From: Symbiodinium natans
Taxonomy: Eukaryota; Sar; Dinophyceae; Suessiales; Symbiodiniaceae
Length of the DNA: 64,000 nt
Assembly: GCA_905221605.1 (NCBI GenBank)
Contig: CAJNDS010002393.1
Location: 385,192 to 449,191 of the forward strand
Direction: 5' to 3'
Of the stretch, positions 36,341 through 46,862 are shown piece after piece. Numbering within the stretch: position 1 is the stretch's first letter; every line of letters begins with the position of its first letter. The notes beneath the pieces are model-generated. The model was not told the DNA's origin, did no database searches, and was given only the letters and a program-made list of their open reading frames with translations. The translations under genes were made by a program, and so were the position numbers.

Positions 36341-36936
36341 AGAAGAGTTTCGTTCCAGAAGGGCTGGGAAATGCTGGAGAAGTCATGACCTGCATAAAGC
36401 TGCTGCTGATGTGTAGATGCATGGTGCATGCTTGGGGTGCTTGTCCAGAGGCTTTGTGCTGCTGCATTAGAGAGAAAAACTCGCCGACATAAACCTGCGA
36501 GCAAAGAAGCTGTGTGTTACGAGGCAAGCAGATCGAAGAGCAAGTGCTTCAAAGATGCGCCAAGGCAGGTGGTTCGCGTCTGCTGCAGCATGTGCCAGCA
36601 CATTATCTTGTCCACCTAAACGCTAAACCCTAGACCCTAAACCCTAAACCCTAAACCTTAAACCAACTTCCCTGCCCCAGGACACAGCCCGGGCAACCTC
36701 TGAGAAACGGCGGGGGATCTTGGGGAATTGGCCGTGTTCTTCTCTGCTGGTACAGATCACGACCTCTTCATGCATCACGTTTAGGGTTTAGAAGGTTCAG
36801 AAGGTTTAGAAGGTTTAGAAGGTTTAGGGTGCTTTGTTTAGAAGGTTTAGGGTCTAGGGTCTCACATCATGAGGTGGATTGCCCATACAGTGCAACGTGT
36901 CGTGCCATCCCAAGAGTTGCCCTTCGTGTATATTCC

Positions 36937-37040
36937 TTGGGATGTTGCCCCCTTATACTGACAGTCCTTAATTTGGATTACAATCGGGGGTACTATAATC
37001 CCTACTAGGGACTGTTAGTATAAGGGGGGGAACATCCCAA
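36937..37040. mobile_element. Short inverted-repeat element, family C (best copy)
   Basis: 104 bp with about 30-bp inverted ends: TTGGGATGTTGCCCCCTTAT with CTGACAGTCC, and GGACTGTTAGTATAAGGGGG ending ACATCCCAA. TATTCC on the left and TATATTCC on the right may be a target duplication. Confidence 0.8.
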
Positions 37041-37781
37041 TATATTCCATTGTAGCAACTTGGACCTGTGCACGACCGATCTATGCGCCTCAGGCAGCGA
37101 TCCGCTCCGAAGCTGCGTAGCACGAGGCCAGGCAGTATGAAGGACTACTGAAGATTGTTTTGGGAGATGCCTCCCCTAGATGTAGTCATCACTTGGGAAA
37201 ACAAACAGTTTCCCCACATTTTGTAGCTGCACGCAAAGTCAGGCTTTTCTGGTCCAAGTTCCGCTGCAATGTGTCGCCGGCAGGAGTGGAACGTCGATGC
37301 TGTCAAGACGCATCCTCAGCTGACGATTCATGCCAAAAAAACGGTCCGAGCTTGGAACGACTCGTCTTTGGTGCTGTGGACAAGGCAGAAGAGCACCTCC
37401 GGTGCTCAGGACGCAGCTGCTTAGGGTTCGGGTTTTAGGGTTTGGGGTTTGGGGTTTGGGGTTTAGGGTACGTGCTGTCTCAGGGCACACCTGGGACGCC
37501 ACAAGGACCCACGCCACGCTGTTGAGAACGAGGGCCGCGTCCGTGGACACTTGCACGGCGGCCGGGCTCCATGGGAAGGTTTAGGGTTTAGGATTTAGCA
37601 GTACTATTTAGGGCTTAGGATTTAGGGTTTAAGGTTTAGGGCAATGTCACGACTGAGAGGATTCTCTTTCTGCTCGTGACATCACAGAGAAGGCTCTCGC
37701 TTGTAGTGAGTCCTTGAATCGCTTTTCAGGCCTTCTATGACGGCAAGGGTCAAGTCCTCAGCGAATTTGCGCGCTTCCGAA

Positions 37782-37857
37782 AATAGGAGTACCCTTTCTG
37801 GGTGGTTCCTATCATCCAGACTCTACTATATTTGGGTTATGTTGGGGTACTCCTATT
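37782..37857. mobile_element. Short inverted-repeat element, family B
   Basis: 76 bp with perfect 12-bp ends AATAGGAGTACC and GGTACTCCTATT. Single ends of the same type occur at 33664-33675 and 48216-48230. Confidence 0.75.
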
Positions 37858-39570
37858 GTGAGACAATGCCGAATTTTCCACAGCGTCAACCGGGGCCATC
37901 ACTGGACAGACAGGATCTCCTGGCCGTGCAGCGACGCGACCGGAGCCAGAACAGCGAGAGGCAAGCCATGTGACACGGAGAGATAGGGAGGCACCATACT
38001 TCGTCGGTAGGCCCTTGGAGCAGGTTATTCTTCCCATGTTGGGTTTTAAAGGATCATATTTCAAGAATATTTTCAGAGGATTTTAAGGGCCGTCCGAGCT
38101 TCGTCTCTGCCCTGCAGCACGTAGCACGAAGATTTAACTCCTTATGCCCCTGCGGAGGAGCGAAGCGACCTCACAGAAAATTCCCCTTGGTCAATGGCAT
38201 TCTCATCCTCGAATTGAGAAGCAGTAAAGCTGGTGTCGCCCTTTTCAGGGTTTATGTTGAGGGTTTTTGAGTGCTTCGTGGGGGGGGGGCTGTAAATTTT
38301 TGGGACACTGAAGCTGTGAGACGTCAGGAAGCCTCTGCGAAGCCCGATCGGCCAGCAGCCCGTGTTTGCATTCAGCCCCTTGGCCGTACTCAGGAGCTTT
38401 CCTTTGCCCAAAGGCTCCAAGATACTTTCATGGGCAATGCTAGTACCCCGAAGTAGCTACTATTTCATCCCTTGTTGTTTCAATAACGGCATACTGAGAG
38501 TTATGGCTCCTTTTGCTCTCAACACAAGGGCCTGGATTTATGCTAGGTTCCCAACAAAAGGCAGAATACACCTTACAACCTCACAATCCTGAACCAAAAG
38601 CATCCCTAAGCCCTACACCTTAAACTAATGTTCCGTAAGGCGAATTGGTGGCTCGCGGCTGCTTCGTCCCCTTCGTCCGATCAGGCTGTCAGCCAACGAG
38701 GCGCCATGAGTTGAGTTGCAGTGTCTGTCACCTGCTTTTCGGCTTTATAGGCAAAAAGGCTTTAATTAGGGTCCTTAAGTACATAGAGTGAACCGTAATC
38801 AAACTTGTTGGGTTCCCCTATTAGCAGTTACAAACGTTAACTTCTCACGCTGCGGAGGCCGGAGGACGAACCTTGCCGACACCTTCCCGGAACGTGTGGC
38901 TTCGCAGAGCTGGATCAGGACTTCACATGACTCTGAATGGTGAAGGTTTAGGGTTTAGGGTCTGAAGGGTTTAGGGATAGCAGTTCGCCGAGCTGAACAG
39001 TTAGCTCCTGCGCGCTGCGTTAGCCACGTAAGTTTGGCAGGTGACGTCGATGCGGCGTCCAAGGAGGCCCTCCATACTCCTTTGGCTTCCCACCTGCCTG
39101 GTCAACACCTGGAACCCAGAGATCCTTGCGATCCTTTCACAGGTAGCCGGGATGGAGCCCATGGCGCCCGGTCCACCGTGGGCTTCTCAGCCACCTTACC
39201 TGCACGTTCCATGCAGTCTGAAAGGGTGCATGCCTTTCTCGCTTTCTTCACGTGCAGAATGTGCACATATGCAACATGGCCTCCAACACTCAACGACTTG
39301 GCCTGAAACAAGCTTGTGCGGAACTACAATCAAAATTGTGAAAGCTTTCCAGGTCAAGGGCGATCCCTCACAAGGAATGCGCAGATTCAATGTGCCAAAT
39401 AAGCCAAACTAAATTCATTTAAATAATGAGTTCCTTGTTCTGGGTTCATCTGTGCAGGAGGCCTGCGCTTGAGATCCCATGATGCATGCTGCGCTGCATG
39501 TGACAAGCTGTCGGGTCAGTGACAAGGGGACATAGCTTGCACAGCTCCTGTAGCTCAGCACGCTGTCAGC

Positions 39571-41544
39571 ATGGCAGCGCCGGAATTTCTCCGCTACGAC
39601 CGCAATGGTGAGATCGTGGATGTTGACGAGTTCAATGTGGCAAAGGCGATCTTCGCCGGGGACATGCAGGCGCTTAGCCAAGAGGTCGAGTCGCAGCACC
39701 TGTTCGAGCTCTGCCTGGCTTTTGGCCACCAGAGCACGGCAGCGTTGCTGACCCAGAGGGTGCCTGGCTGCAGATTGGAGGCCTGGCACCTTGGGCCTTT
39801 CGCTGATCCAGCGGATCCTGAAGAGTTTTGGAGCTGTCGGTGCGGAAGCACGTGGAGGACATGCAAGTACTGCTGCTGGGGCTCGGCGGTGGAGGCCGGT
39901 CAGTGGATGAAGGACTGGGATGCCAAGCTTGCCGATGCGGTCGCCTGCGCCCACGCAGCGGTGGCACGGCCTGTAGCCCACGCGGCGTTCGCAGCGCTTC
40001 GCAGTGGCCAGCACCTCTGCAACCTCCAGATCTCGGAGGGGGCCATGGCCCGGCTGCTGGACTTGGCTGTCCTGACCGGGGACGTAGAGCTGGCCCAGCA
40101 CTGCGCCAAGCATGGTCTGCAGCGGCCCTTGAGACGATGGAGGTCTCAGGACCTCTTTGATGACCCCGTGGGCCCCCTGGTTGCGTTGGCAGACGATGTT
40201 ATGCAAGCCGCCATCCTCACTGGCGCAGACCTGCAAGGGCTTCATGTCGGAATTGATTGGTGGGGGAGGCTGGATGATGATTGCATTCCTTTGCGTGAGG
40301 CTGTTGCTTTGTGTGGTGACCTGCAGTTGTGGCAGCGTTTGGTCCCCCTACTGCCAGAAAGCAAGGACAGGTGGATCCCGAAAATGCTCGATTCCGAGCT
40401 ACTATTGTGGCCATCCGCATCACCTGATTGGACATGGGAAATTTGCATGCCTCGGCTCCGAACTGCAGTGCTGGCGAACTTGGATCTTGCGCGGTTTGAA
40501 ATTATCGATGGGTACAGAGAATTTATGCTGCAGCGCTGTCCTTGTGGGTTTGAAAAAGGACAGGGGTATGCTCGCGATTGTCCAAATCGTCTTCTGGACG
40601 CGGCTGTATCCTGCGGACAGTCGGATTGCGCAGAGCTGCTTGCGTCCAGAGGCTGTGTCTCCAAGTGGACACGTGAAGCGTGCCTGCCATACGCGAAGTG
40701 CGGCGCGTGCGGAAAAATGACACTGGCTGCCGCGGGACCCGCGCCACTGGAGGAGCGCCGCAGAGCCGCCGGGGTGGCTCTTCGAGCAGCTCTCGCTCGT
40801 GCCAGACAACTCGCTGCTCCCATGGGCCTGGGGGTCTACCAGGCCCTGCTCGCCTGGGGCCATGGCAAGAAGGTGCCGCCGGCCTTGGTGGACATGATCC
40901 TCCCCTTCGCTGCAGAGAGGCCCGACATTGCCCGTGTGCTGCAGGGGCTTGAGGCGGAGCTCTTGCAGGCAGCCAGCGCCACACTTCGAAGTGCGGAGCA
41001 GCCGCCACGAACGAGCGAGACGAGCGGAGCACCGACGCAAGCTCACGAGGTCCAAGCAGACCCGGTATACGATTATGCTCCCGAGGCACAGGAAGGCCCG
41101 GATGTGAAGTCCACCGACGACGTGCTCACTGCGGTGCGCAACAGCAAAGCTGAGCCGGCACCCCTGAGCTTGGATGGCGTCATCGCCTTCAAGCTCAGGC
41201 GGAAGGCCAACGCCCCGCATGTCAACGAGCTGCTGTTCGACCCCGAGGGGCCCCTGGCTGAACTGCACCGGCGCGTCTTGGACGCTGGATGTGAAGTGGT
41301 TCCGGACTGGTCGCCCGTCAAGGCCCTCTTTGTGCCCTGCACCTTGGAACAGTTCCTGGAGCTGACTGACGACCGCCACTCAGTTGCAGAAATGTTTCTT
41401 TGCAGATTTGCTTCGAGCCCTGAACCAGACATGGAAGGCAGCAAGTCAAGCCCATGCCGGCCGGCGCAGCATGAATTGACCATAATTGACCATTATCATA
41501 AGTTATGCTGTCGCCTGTGTGTACGTACCTACATAGAGACATGA
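39571..41544 (+). CDS. Intronless ankyrin-like protein
   Basis: A single 657-codon frame, the longest in the window, with strong G/C third-position preference. Ankyrin-type helix pairs can be seen near residues 24-64 (NVAKAIFAGDMQALSQEVE), 162-183 (LLDLAVLTGDVELAQHCAKHG without its first residue), 241-261 (AVALCGDLQLWQRLV) and 340-361 (LLDAAVSCGQSDCAELLASR). A cysteine cluster, SCRCGSTWRTCKYCC (88-102), precedes the second pair. The repeats are degenerate, so a search might place them as ankyrin-like only. The last 35 residues or so are low in conservation signals, and the frame may run past the ancestral end. The start ATG is the first in frame and gives MAAPEFLRYD, an N-terminal pattern fitting a soluble protein. 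Intronless structure among intron-dense genes suggests origin from processed RNA; I found no relict spliced-leader sequence upstream. Confidence 0.62.
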   Translation: MAAPEFLRYDRNGEIVDVDEFNVAKAIFAGDMQALSQEVESQHLFELCLAFGHQSTAALLTQRVPGCRLEAWHLGPFADPADPEEFWSCRCGSTWRTCKYCCWGSAVEAGQWMKDWDAKLADAVACAHAAVARPVAHAAFAALRSGQHLCNLQISEGAMARLLDLAVLTGDVELAQHCAKHGLQRPLRRWRSQDLFDDPVGPLVALADDVMQAAILTGADLQGLHVGIDWWGRLDDDCIPLREAVALCGDLQLWQRLVPLLPESKDRWIPKMLDSELLLWPSASPDWTWEICMPRLRTAVLANLDLARFEIIDGYREFMLQRCPCGFEKGQGYARDCPNRLLDAAVSCGQSDCAELLASRGCVSKWTREACLPYAKCGACGKMTLAAAGPAPLEERRRAAGVALRAALARARQLAAPMGLGVYQALLAWGHGKKVPPALVDMILPFAAERPDIARVLQGLEAELLQAASATLRSAEQPPRTSETSGAPTQAHEVQADPVYDYAPEAQEGPDVKSTDDVLTAVRNSKAEPAPLSLDGVIAFKLRRKANAPHVNELLFDPEGPLAELHRRVLDAGCEVVPDWSPVKALFVPCTLEQFLELTDDRHSVAEMFLCRFASSPEPDMEGSKSSPCRPAQHELTIIDHYHKLCCRLCVRTYIET

Positions 41545-42057
41545 GGTACCACTGGGCCCGAGCTCGGCAAGGAGCACCTCTTGGCATTGCAAGCCGATGG
41601 GCCTCTGCTGGACCGTGCTTTGCGCAGCCTCAGCAACTAGGATGCCCGGTACCATAATTTCTGAGTTTTTGTGCTTAAGCTTCGGATCTCTTATACAAAC
41701 ACCTCCGGAAACAAAAGAGGGTACCCACTTTTTTCTCATGGGTTCCTGGAGTAGCCCTCGAGGCAAGAAGTTTCGCCCTCGACTCGTGCCTCCGGTCCGC
41801 GACAGTGCGCAGAGCGAACCCGAGGACGAGGATGACGAGGTCCTGATCCTCGACCAGGTTTGGGACATGTGGCGTTTTTGCGTTGTTTGTTAACTTCAGT
41901 TAACTTTTTCTTGAGACCTTAAACCCTAAACCCTACACCCTAAGCCCTAAACCGCATTGAATGCTTCTAAAGGGCCAGGACCCATGGTGTGCCCTGCTTC
42001 CCTGTCGCAGGGGATAGCATAACAAGTCGCTTTAAACGAAAAGGGCACCCGTGCAGT

Positions 42058-42146
42058 ATCTATACTAACAGTCCTTAAGAATTATAGTACCCCCTAATTA
42101 CTATGATCCCTATGAAGGACCGTTAGCATAAGGGGGAACATCCCAA
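42058..42146. mobile_element. Short inverted-repeat element, family C (left end lost)
   Basis: Shares CTATACTAACAGTCCTTAA and the right end AGGGGGAACATCCCAA with the copy at 36937-37040. Confidence 0.65.
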
Positions 42147-42149
42147 CCT

Positions 42150-42217
42150 CGGCCCTAAACCCTAAACCCTAAACCCTAAACCCTAAACCCTAAACCCTAA
42201 ACCCTAAACCCTAAACC
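42150..42217. repeat. Interstitial telomere-like tract (CCCTAAA)n
   Basis: About nine perfect units starting three bases after the family C element ends. Confidence 0.9.
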
Positions 42218-42880
42218 CGGGGGGGTTCTACGAATTCACGGCCGAGGATCGTGGAGGAGTGCGGGCTCCGCACGGACTCCAGCCTGGGCTTCCCAAGCTG
42301 GGGCTGAATTATAGTTTAGGGTTCAGGGTTCAGGGTTCAGGGTTCAGGGTTTAGGGTTTAGGGTTTGGGGTTTAGGGTTTAGGGCTACAGCTGGGCAAGA
42401 GCTTGCTGTGAATCCCCTACTCCCTACTGTTGAGCCACTCTGTACCAAAACCCAGCCAGCATGTGCCATCTGACCAGAATGGGACACGGCGCCCGGCCAG
42501 ACATGTGGCTTGACCGCCAGGGTCTTGTTAGCCTTGGAGTCTGGCAACATCATGGCTGGACCGCTTATGTGCCGAGAAGTTTCGCGGATATTCGCAAACT
42601 GTACAGATGGAGGTTGGCTTCAGCAACCCACAGCGAAGCTATGAACTATGGCCCTGAATCTTCTCACCTGCTTTCGTTGCTGATTCCGAAGCCTCTTCTT
42701 AGCCAGACCGGCGACTCCCAGCCGCTCCAAAGCCAAGTCCCAGGGTCGTGTTAGCCTTGGAGCGAAGCTTCCTGGAGTTGTCCAGCGCGGGATGCCGGCG
42801 TCAGAAGCGATCTGCGTGCGCGTTTCCCCGAGTTCGCCTTGCCTGCCCATCCGAAATCCTCGGCCCCTATTTGGGAGAGA

Positions 42881-43148
42881 CCTGAGGTGCCAGCGGCTGA
42901 TGGGGAACCACCAGGCATGTGAGTGATTGCGATGTCCCAGGGTGTTGCGCACCACGAACGCAGTGAGCTTGCGCGTCCTGATTTGCTAGATGCTGCGGCC
43001 GCACCTAGAAGAGCCTGAAGGCCGGGTAGCTTCTGCTCTCCACCAAACCCTAAACCCTCCATGAATTTCTTGAGGCACTTCGAGCAGCTCCTGCAGCGAG
43101 GAAGACAGCCCACCTCCCAGCTCGATGTGAAAGAAGTGGTTTCGTGGC
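42881..43148 (-). CDS. Possible minus-strand exons, product unknown
   Basis: Two coding-looking minus-strand stretches. 43058-43148 follows GTGCGCAG and reads PRNHFFHIELGGGLSSSLQE then LLEVPQEIHGG, ending exactly at a telomere-like unit. 42881-42967 reads LTAFVVRNTLGHRNHSHAWW then FPISRWHLR and ends before GT. Frame and codon choice favour the minus strand over the longer but less protein-like plus-strand frame at 43061-43744 (227 codons). No family recognised, and the gene ends are not found. Confidence 0.28.
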
Positions 43149-43973
43149 CTGCGCACTCGATTCAGGTGAGGCCGAGGAGATGTGCTGTGATAGGCAGGCT
43201 GCACAAGTTCTTTCAAGTACTCCAGTGCGCTTTTGCAGTTTGCAGAGCTGAAGTATGTCGATACCTCGGGGCAGGCCATGGTGTGTCCCAGCCAGGCCAC
43301 AACATGTCATCACCTCAGATTAGTTTCGCTGCTTGCTTACGTATGGTTCGATCCCTGCCACCCCAGGAGTATTTGCTCAAGCTCGACTTGACGCTTGTCT
43401 CCCAGCACATGGCGAACAGCTCTTTCACTGAAGGCGCGTTTGTTCCTCCAGCCATGCACTCGCATCGAGCTCTCAAAGCCTTGACACATGTCAAGGTGTG
43501 GAAGCCAGCCGGTTTCTCAGACCAAACACGTTGCAGCAAAGGTTTGCAACCGTACCCCAACTGCCTAAGCTCTCAAATGCTGGGGCTGTCAAGGGTGCAA
43601 CTTGTTTCAGGTGCAGCTGTTCCCCAAACGCCTAGAGGAAGGCCTCCGGTTGCGCGCATCTCAGCAGTACCGTCGGAAGTGGCCGCCTTCAGACGTGCAC
43701 CCCTTGATGTCTTGCTATTACCCCCTCGACTGTTGATGGAGTAGAATCTAATCCATCAACCCCAAACCCTATTGCGAGCTTTTAGAGTACCGAGGCATGG
43801 TGGCATTCTTCAGAGGCCACGGACTTCGAAGCTGAAACAGCGAGCGCCCTGACAATCCTCCGCTCAACCCTCAAGCCCTAAACCCCCCAAACCTAAATCC
43901 TAGAACCCTTATACCCCCAAGGCAAGATAGCCCAAGAAGCCTCCCAAAGACACGCATATCCCTCTGGTTCTTA

Positions 43974-44062
43974 GTAGGGAATGAGGGTATTAAGGCCTTA
44001 TATACCCTTCAAGGGAGTGTATGAATATGGGTACCTCATTCCCCCCTTCCCACTGAGAACCA
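43974..44062. mobile_element. Short inverted-repeat element, family D
   Basis: Left end CTGGTTCTTAGTAGGGAATG and right end CCCACTGAGAACCA, with a TATACCCTTCAAGGGA centre. Confidence 0.75.
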
Positions 44063-44511
44063 ACCAGCTACAGGCCCCAGGTACCGAACCTACGACCTGA
44101 CGCAGGTGACGGCACCAGCTTCGGCGCGGGGCCATGCCCCCTTCACGGTACCGTCCCCAGGCTCCTGCGAAGGCAAGGGCTCAGAGAGAGTTGCCCTAAA
44201 CCCTAAACCCTAAACGCGAGGGGAAGAACAGAACTCTGCAAGAGAGTTTCGGACATCAAGCAGCCTGAGGAAGCATTCGGTGGCAGTCGGCGACGAGAAC
44301 CTCGAAGCTTGTGCGCCATCAAGGGTTTAGGGTTTAGGGTTCAGGGTTGAGGGTTCAGGGTTTAGAGTTCGGGGTTTAGGGTTTAGGGTTTAGGGTTTAG
44401 AGTGCTGTGGGGTGTTGCCTTGCCTTCTGGCCAGGGCCAAGTTTTTCTCTGCTCCTTGAAAGCCAATGTAATGCCACCGCTGAACAGTAGCTGCCGCTAC
44501 CTATGGTGGTT

Positions 44512-44607
44512 TCCGAAAATTAGGGGTTCCTTATTGGGGGTCCTTATTATAAGGGAATCCTACTATTTGGGATCTATATTGGGGGTCCCTTATTTGCGTA
44601 AACCCCA
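44512..44607. mobile_element. Short inverted-repeat element, family F
   Basis: Shares GGGAATCCTACTATTTGGG and the end CCCTTATTTGCGTAAACCCC with the copies at 19758-19852 and 53578-53683. Confidence 0.6.
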
Positions 44608-46118
44608 TATCCTACATGGTTTTAACTTGCAGGGTTGCTTTGGTTGTGAATGCTGGACTTCATGAGTGCAAATGGGATGCATTGAAGCATACCTAAGTGG
44701 CCGCCTTCTTAACATGGTCTGCATAGTTAGGTGGCGCAGCTTATGTTCTCCAAGCCTCCCCAGAATCTGCGCTTTCCACTAGAGGGGCCTGCAGGCGGTG
44801 AGCTGAAGTGGCTGCACACATTCACCATGTTCGAAAGAAGCAAGTCTAATCACAAGGAACCAAAAGAAGGCCTTCAAGCCCTTGGTTTCGATTTTTCAAA
44901 AGGGCAGGCACGCAACACCCCTTGTGTAATTTATGAAACTCATGAAGTATAGGCAGTGGGTGGAGGTACGTGCTGGAGTTGGTGACGCCTCGGACAGCCT
45001 TTGCCTCGGATGGCAGCAGAATGTGTCTGTATAGAATGGACCTTTTCGTCTTTTGGGGATTACATTGCATTGACAATTATTTAGTCAGTTCTCAACATTA
45101 TGGTCCCTTTTTGGGTGCACGACAGTTCAGGGGTAGTACAACCCCAAACGGGACCACGTAGTCTCCAGAATTAAGATTGTTGACCGCATGAGGCCGTGTC
45201 GTTCCAGCCGAACTCGGAGGACGCTGTGGGGTCTGAATGTCCAACCTCCCCTAAACCTCCCGCATCCGGAAGCGAACCCTGGTTCCGTTTCTGGGGTGCC
45301 TAGCTTCTGTACTCGCGCATACTCACTCGGAAATGAAGGTGCATGTGCCCCTGGAGCCCTGCTAGGGATTCGTATCGTAATAGGAGCCCAAGAAGAGACC
45401 CAATTTACGTAACTTCCCACATGTTTATGAGAGGATGCGGAAGTACATAGTCCGCTACTGCTGCTGCGGCCTCCGCCCGCGTCTCAAGATGTTTTGTTAC
45501 ATCTCTCCACAGTAGGGTCCTTTTTGGGCACCCCAAGACTCCCTGAGCATAATGGTATACACATACTTATTCCTTGCTCCCAACCAGTGACCGAAGTGGG
45601 AGAACTGACCATGTGCACTTGCATGCCTCTGGCCTTCTTTTGCCGCAGACAAGGTGCGAAGACACTCCGAACGGAGGCAGCTGGTAAGATCCGGGGGCTT
45701 CCGAACATAGGGGGTGCCCTTTTCTTGCAATTCCTATAGGGTTTGAGTATTTGGGGCGTATAGTAGGGGTTTTCTAGGACCCAACAAGAGACCCTAATGT
45801 AGAGAACTACCCATGTGCAGGAGTAGATGCATCTTGCTTTGAATGTCTCTCCTGTGGTCAGGCGGTGGCCGGCCGAGCCCGGGCAACATTTCAACCTCAA
45901 GTGTGCGAGCCTTACTTGGAAGCTGCCAAATGCTGTTAGAATAATCAGTAGCAATCGTAAAAACATAACAACATTCAACATAAACGTAAATGTACACTAA
46001 GGTGAAGTTCGAGTATCAACAAAGTAGAATTAGAACATAACAATAATATAATGTGCATCAGAATTTAGGGCGAAGCTGCTGCAAATGAGCGCTGCATACC
46101 CCTCTCGATCTCTCTCAG

Positions 46119-46364
46119 GACGAGGATGACATTCGAACCCGGCTCAACAAGGATGGGTGCCTTTTGGGGTCTCTATACGGATTAGTAGGAAGCCTAGCTG
46201 ATGCATATAGCCTGCAAGCCATATGCCTGTGCCTCCCCGAGGACATCGCCAAGCGCGCAGCGTCCGTGGATATCCAGTGCCAGGACAAAGATGAGGTGCC
46301 CAGCTTAAGTTGGGGCTTCGTTTCGAAACTGAAACAAAGCAACATAAATCCTGATCCTGAATAA
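46119..46364 (+). CDS. Possible terminal exon, product unknown
   Basis: After the pyrimidine-rich acceptor CTCTCTCAG, an 81-codon frame runs to TAA: DEDDIRTRLNKDGCLLGSLY, then a leucine-rich middle, then KLKQSNINPDPE. The acceptor and acidic start are plausible, but the middle (46150-46235) might contain an element-derived intron. No family recognised. Confidence 0.33.
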   Translation, partial: DEDDIRTRLNKDGCLLGSLYGLVGSLADAYSLQAICLCLPEDIAKRAASVDIQCQDKDEVPSLSWGFVSKLKQSNINPDPE

Positions 46365-46785
46365 GCAGCCCTTGACCCCTAAACCCCTACATTTCCCTTT
46401 GTGAGCACTAAACTGGCGTCTTTGTCGGTGGGAATCATCACGAAGTTCTTCTCCGGTGCACTTGTGTGCTCCGGGTTTACTAGGGTGGTCGGCTCCCGCC
46501 ACAAGAGGCCCCCTGCCAGCCCGACGAAGCGGCACTCGCGCACGTGTGCGGGACCTGGATGTGTACTTCGTTGGGTGGGTTTTGGGCTCAACCAGCAGAA
46601 AATGAGCAGCGAAGGAGTTTTGTTTACCAAAAAGAGGCGGAAGATGTTGCTCTTTGCTTTGAGAGAAGTTTCGGAAATTTCTGGGCGTGGGACACGTGGC
46701 ACAGAGTCGAAGGGCCAGGGCCAGGGTAGCTGACGCGCGCAAAGCGGTGCGATAGGGGAAGCCCTGTAGAAATACCAAGGGTTCG

Positions 46786-46862
46786 GGACTGGGTAGGTAG
46801 CCTTTAATCATCTTCAATCTTTTGTTTTATGTAGAATCCTACTATTTATAATTTTGGGCTAT
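46786..46862. mobile_element. Element of family E
   Basis: Shares GGGACTGGGTAGGTAGCCTT and TATGTAGAATCCTACTAT with the copies at 52496-52602 and 57078-57165. The ends are poorly defined. Confidence 0.5.

Larger units (their letters stand above)
35386..39570. other. Region of elements and unassigned open frames
   Basis: Contains family D (36245-36340), C (36937-37040) and B (37782-37857) elements, a TTTAGAAGG variant array at 36779-36850, and short telomere-like tracts (37560-37640, 38944-38975). Open frames at 36131-36331, 37160-37438 and 39041-39412 (123 codons) are not recognisable. A stretch near 37124-37180 reading ARQYEGLLKIVLGD looks exon-like but has no partner. Confidence 0.4.
41545..42880. 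other. Intergenic region with tracts and an unassigned frame
   Basis: An open frame at 41738-41893 starting MGSWSSPRGKKFRPRLVPPV and followed by an acidic EPEDEDDEVLIL could be a first exon; nothing downstream is firmly linked. A family C element lacking its left end is at 42058-42146. Telomere-like tracts are at 42150-42217 (C-rich) and 42315-42382 (T-rich, with TTCAGGG variants). Confidence 0.4.
43745..46118. other. Region of elements and unassigned frames
   Basis: Contains family D (43974-44062) and F (44512-44607) elements and a TTTAGGG tract at 44324-44400. A frame at 44731-44952 (reading MFSKPPQNLRFPLEGPAGG) and one at 45188-45412 look partly coding but are unidentified. From about 44.7 to 46.3 kb there are almost no telomere-like units. 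Confidence 0.4.

Noticed and set aside
39400-39570. Relict spliced-leader sequence upstream of the intronless ankyrin-like gene
   Set aside because: I looked for the conserved dinoflagellate leader end (TTTGGCTCAAG) and did not find it here or elsewhere in the window by eye.
39415-41379. Long minus-strand frames of 276, 319 and 193 codons opposite the ankyrin-like gene
   Set aside because: They are shadows of the 657-codon plus frame, a usual effect of G/C-rich third positions, and contain no domain-like sequence.
43061-43744. 227-codon plus-strand frame as a gene
   Set aside because: Composition is unlike the other genes and the minus strand reads more protein-like in part of it. Not strong enough to call.
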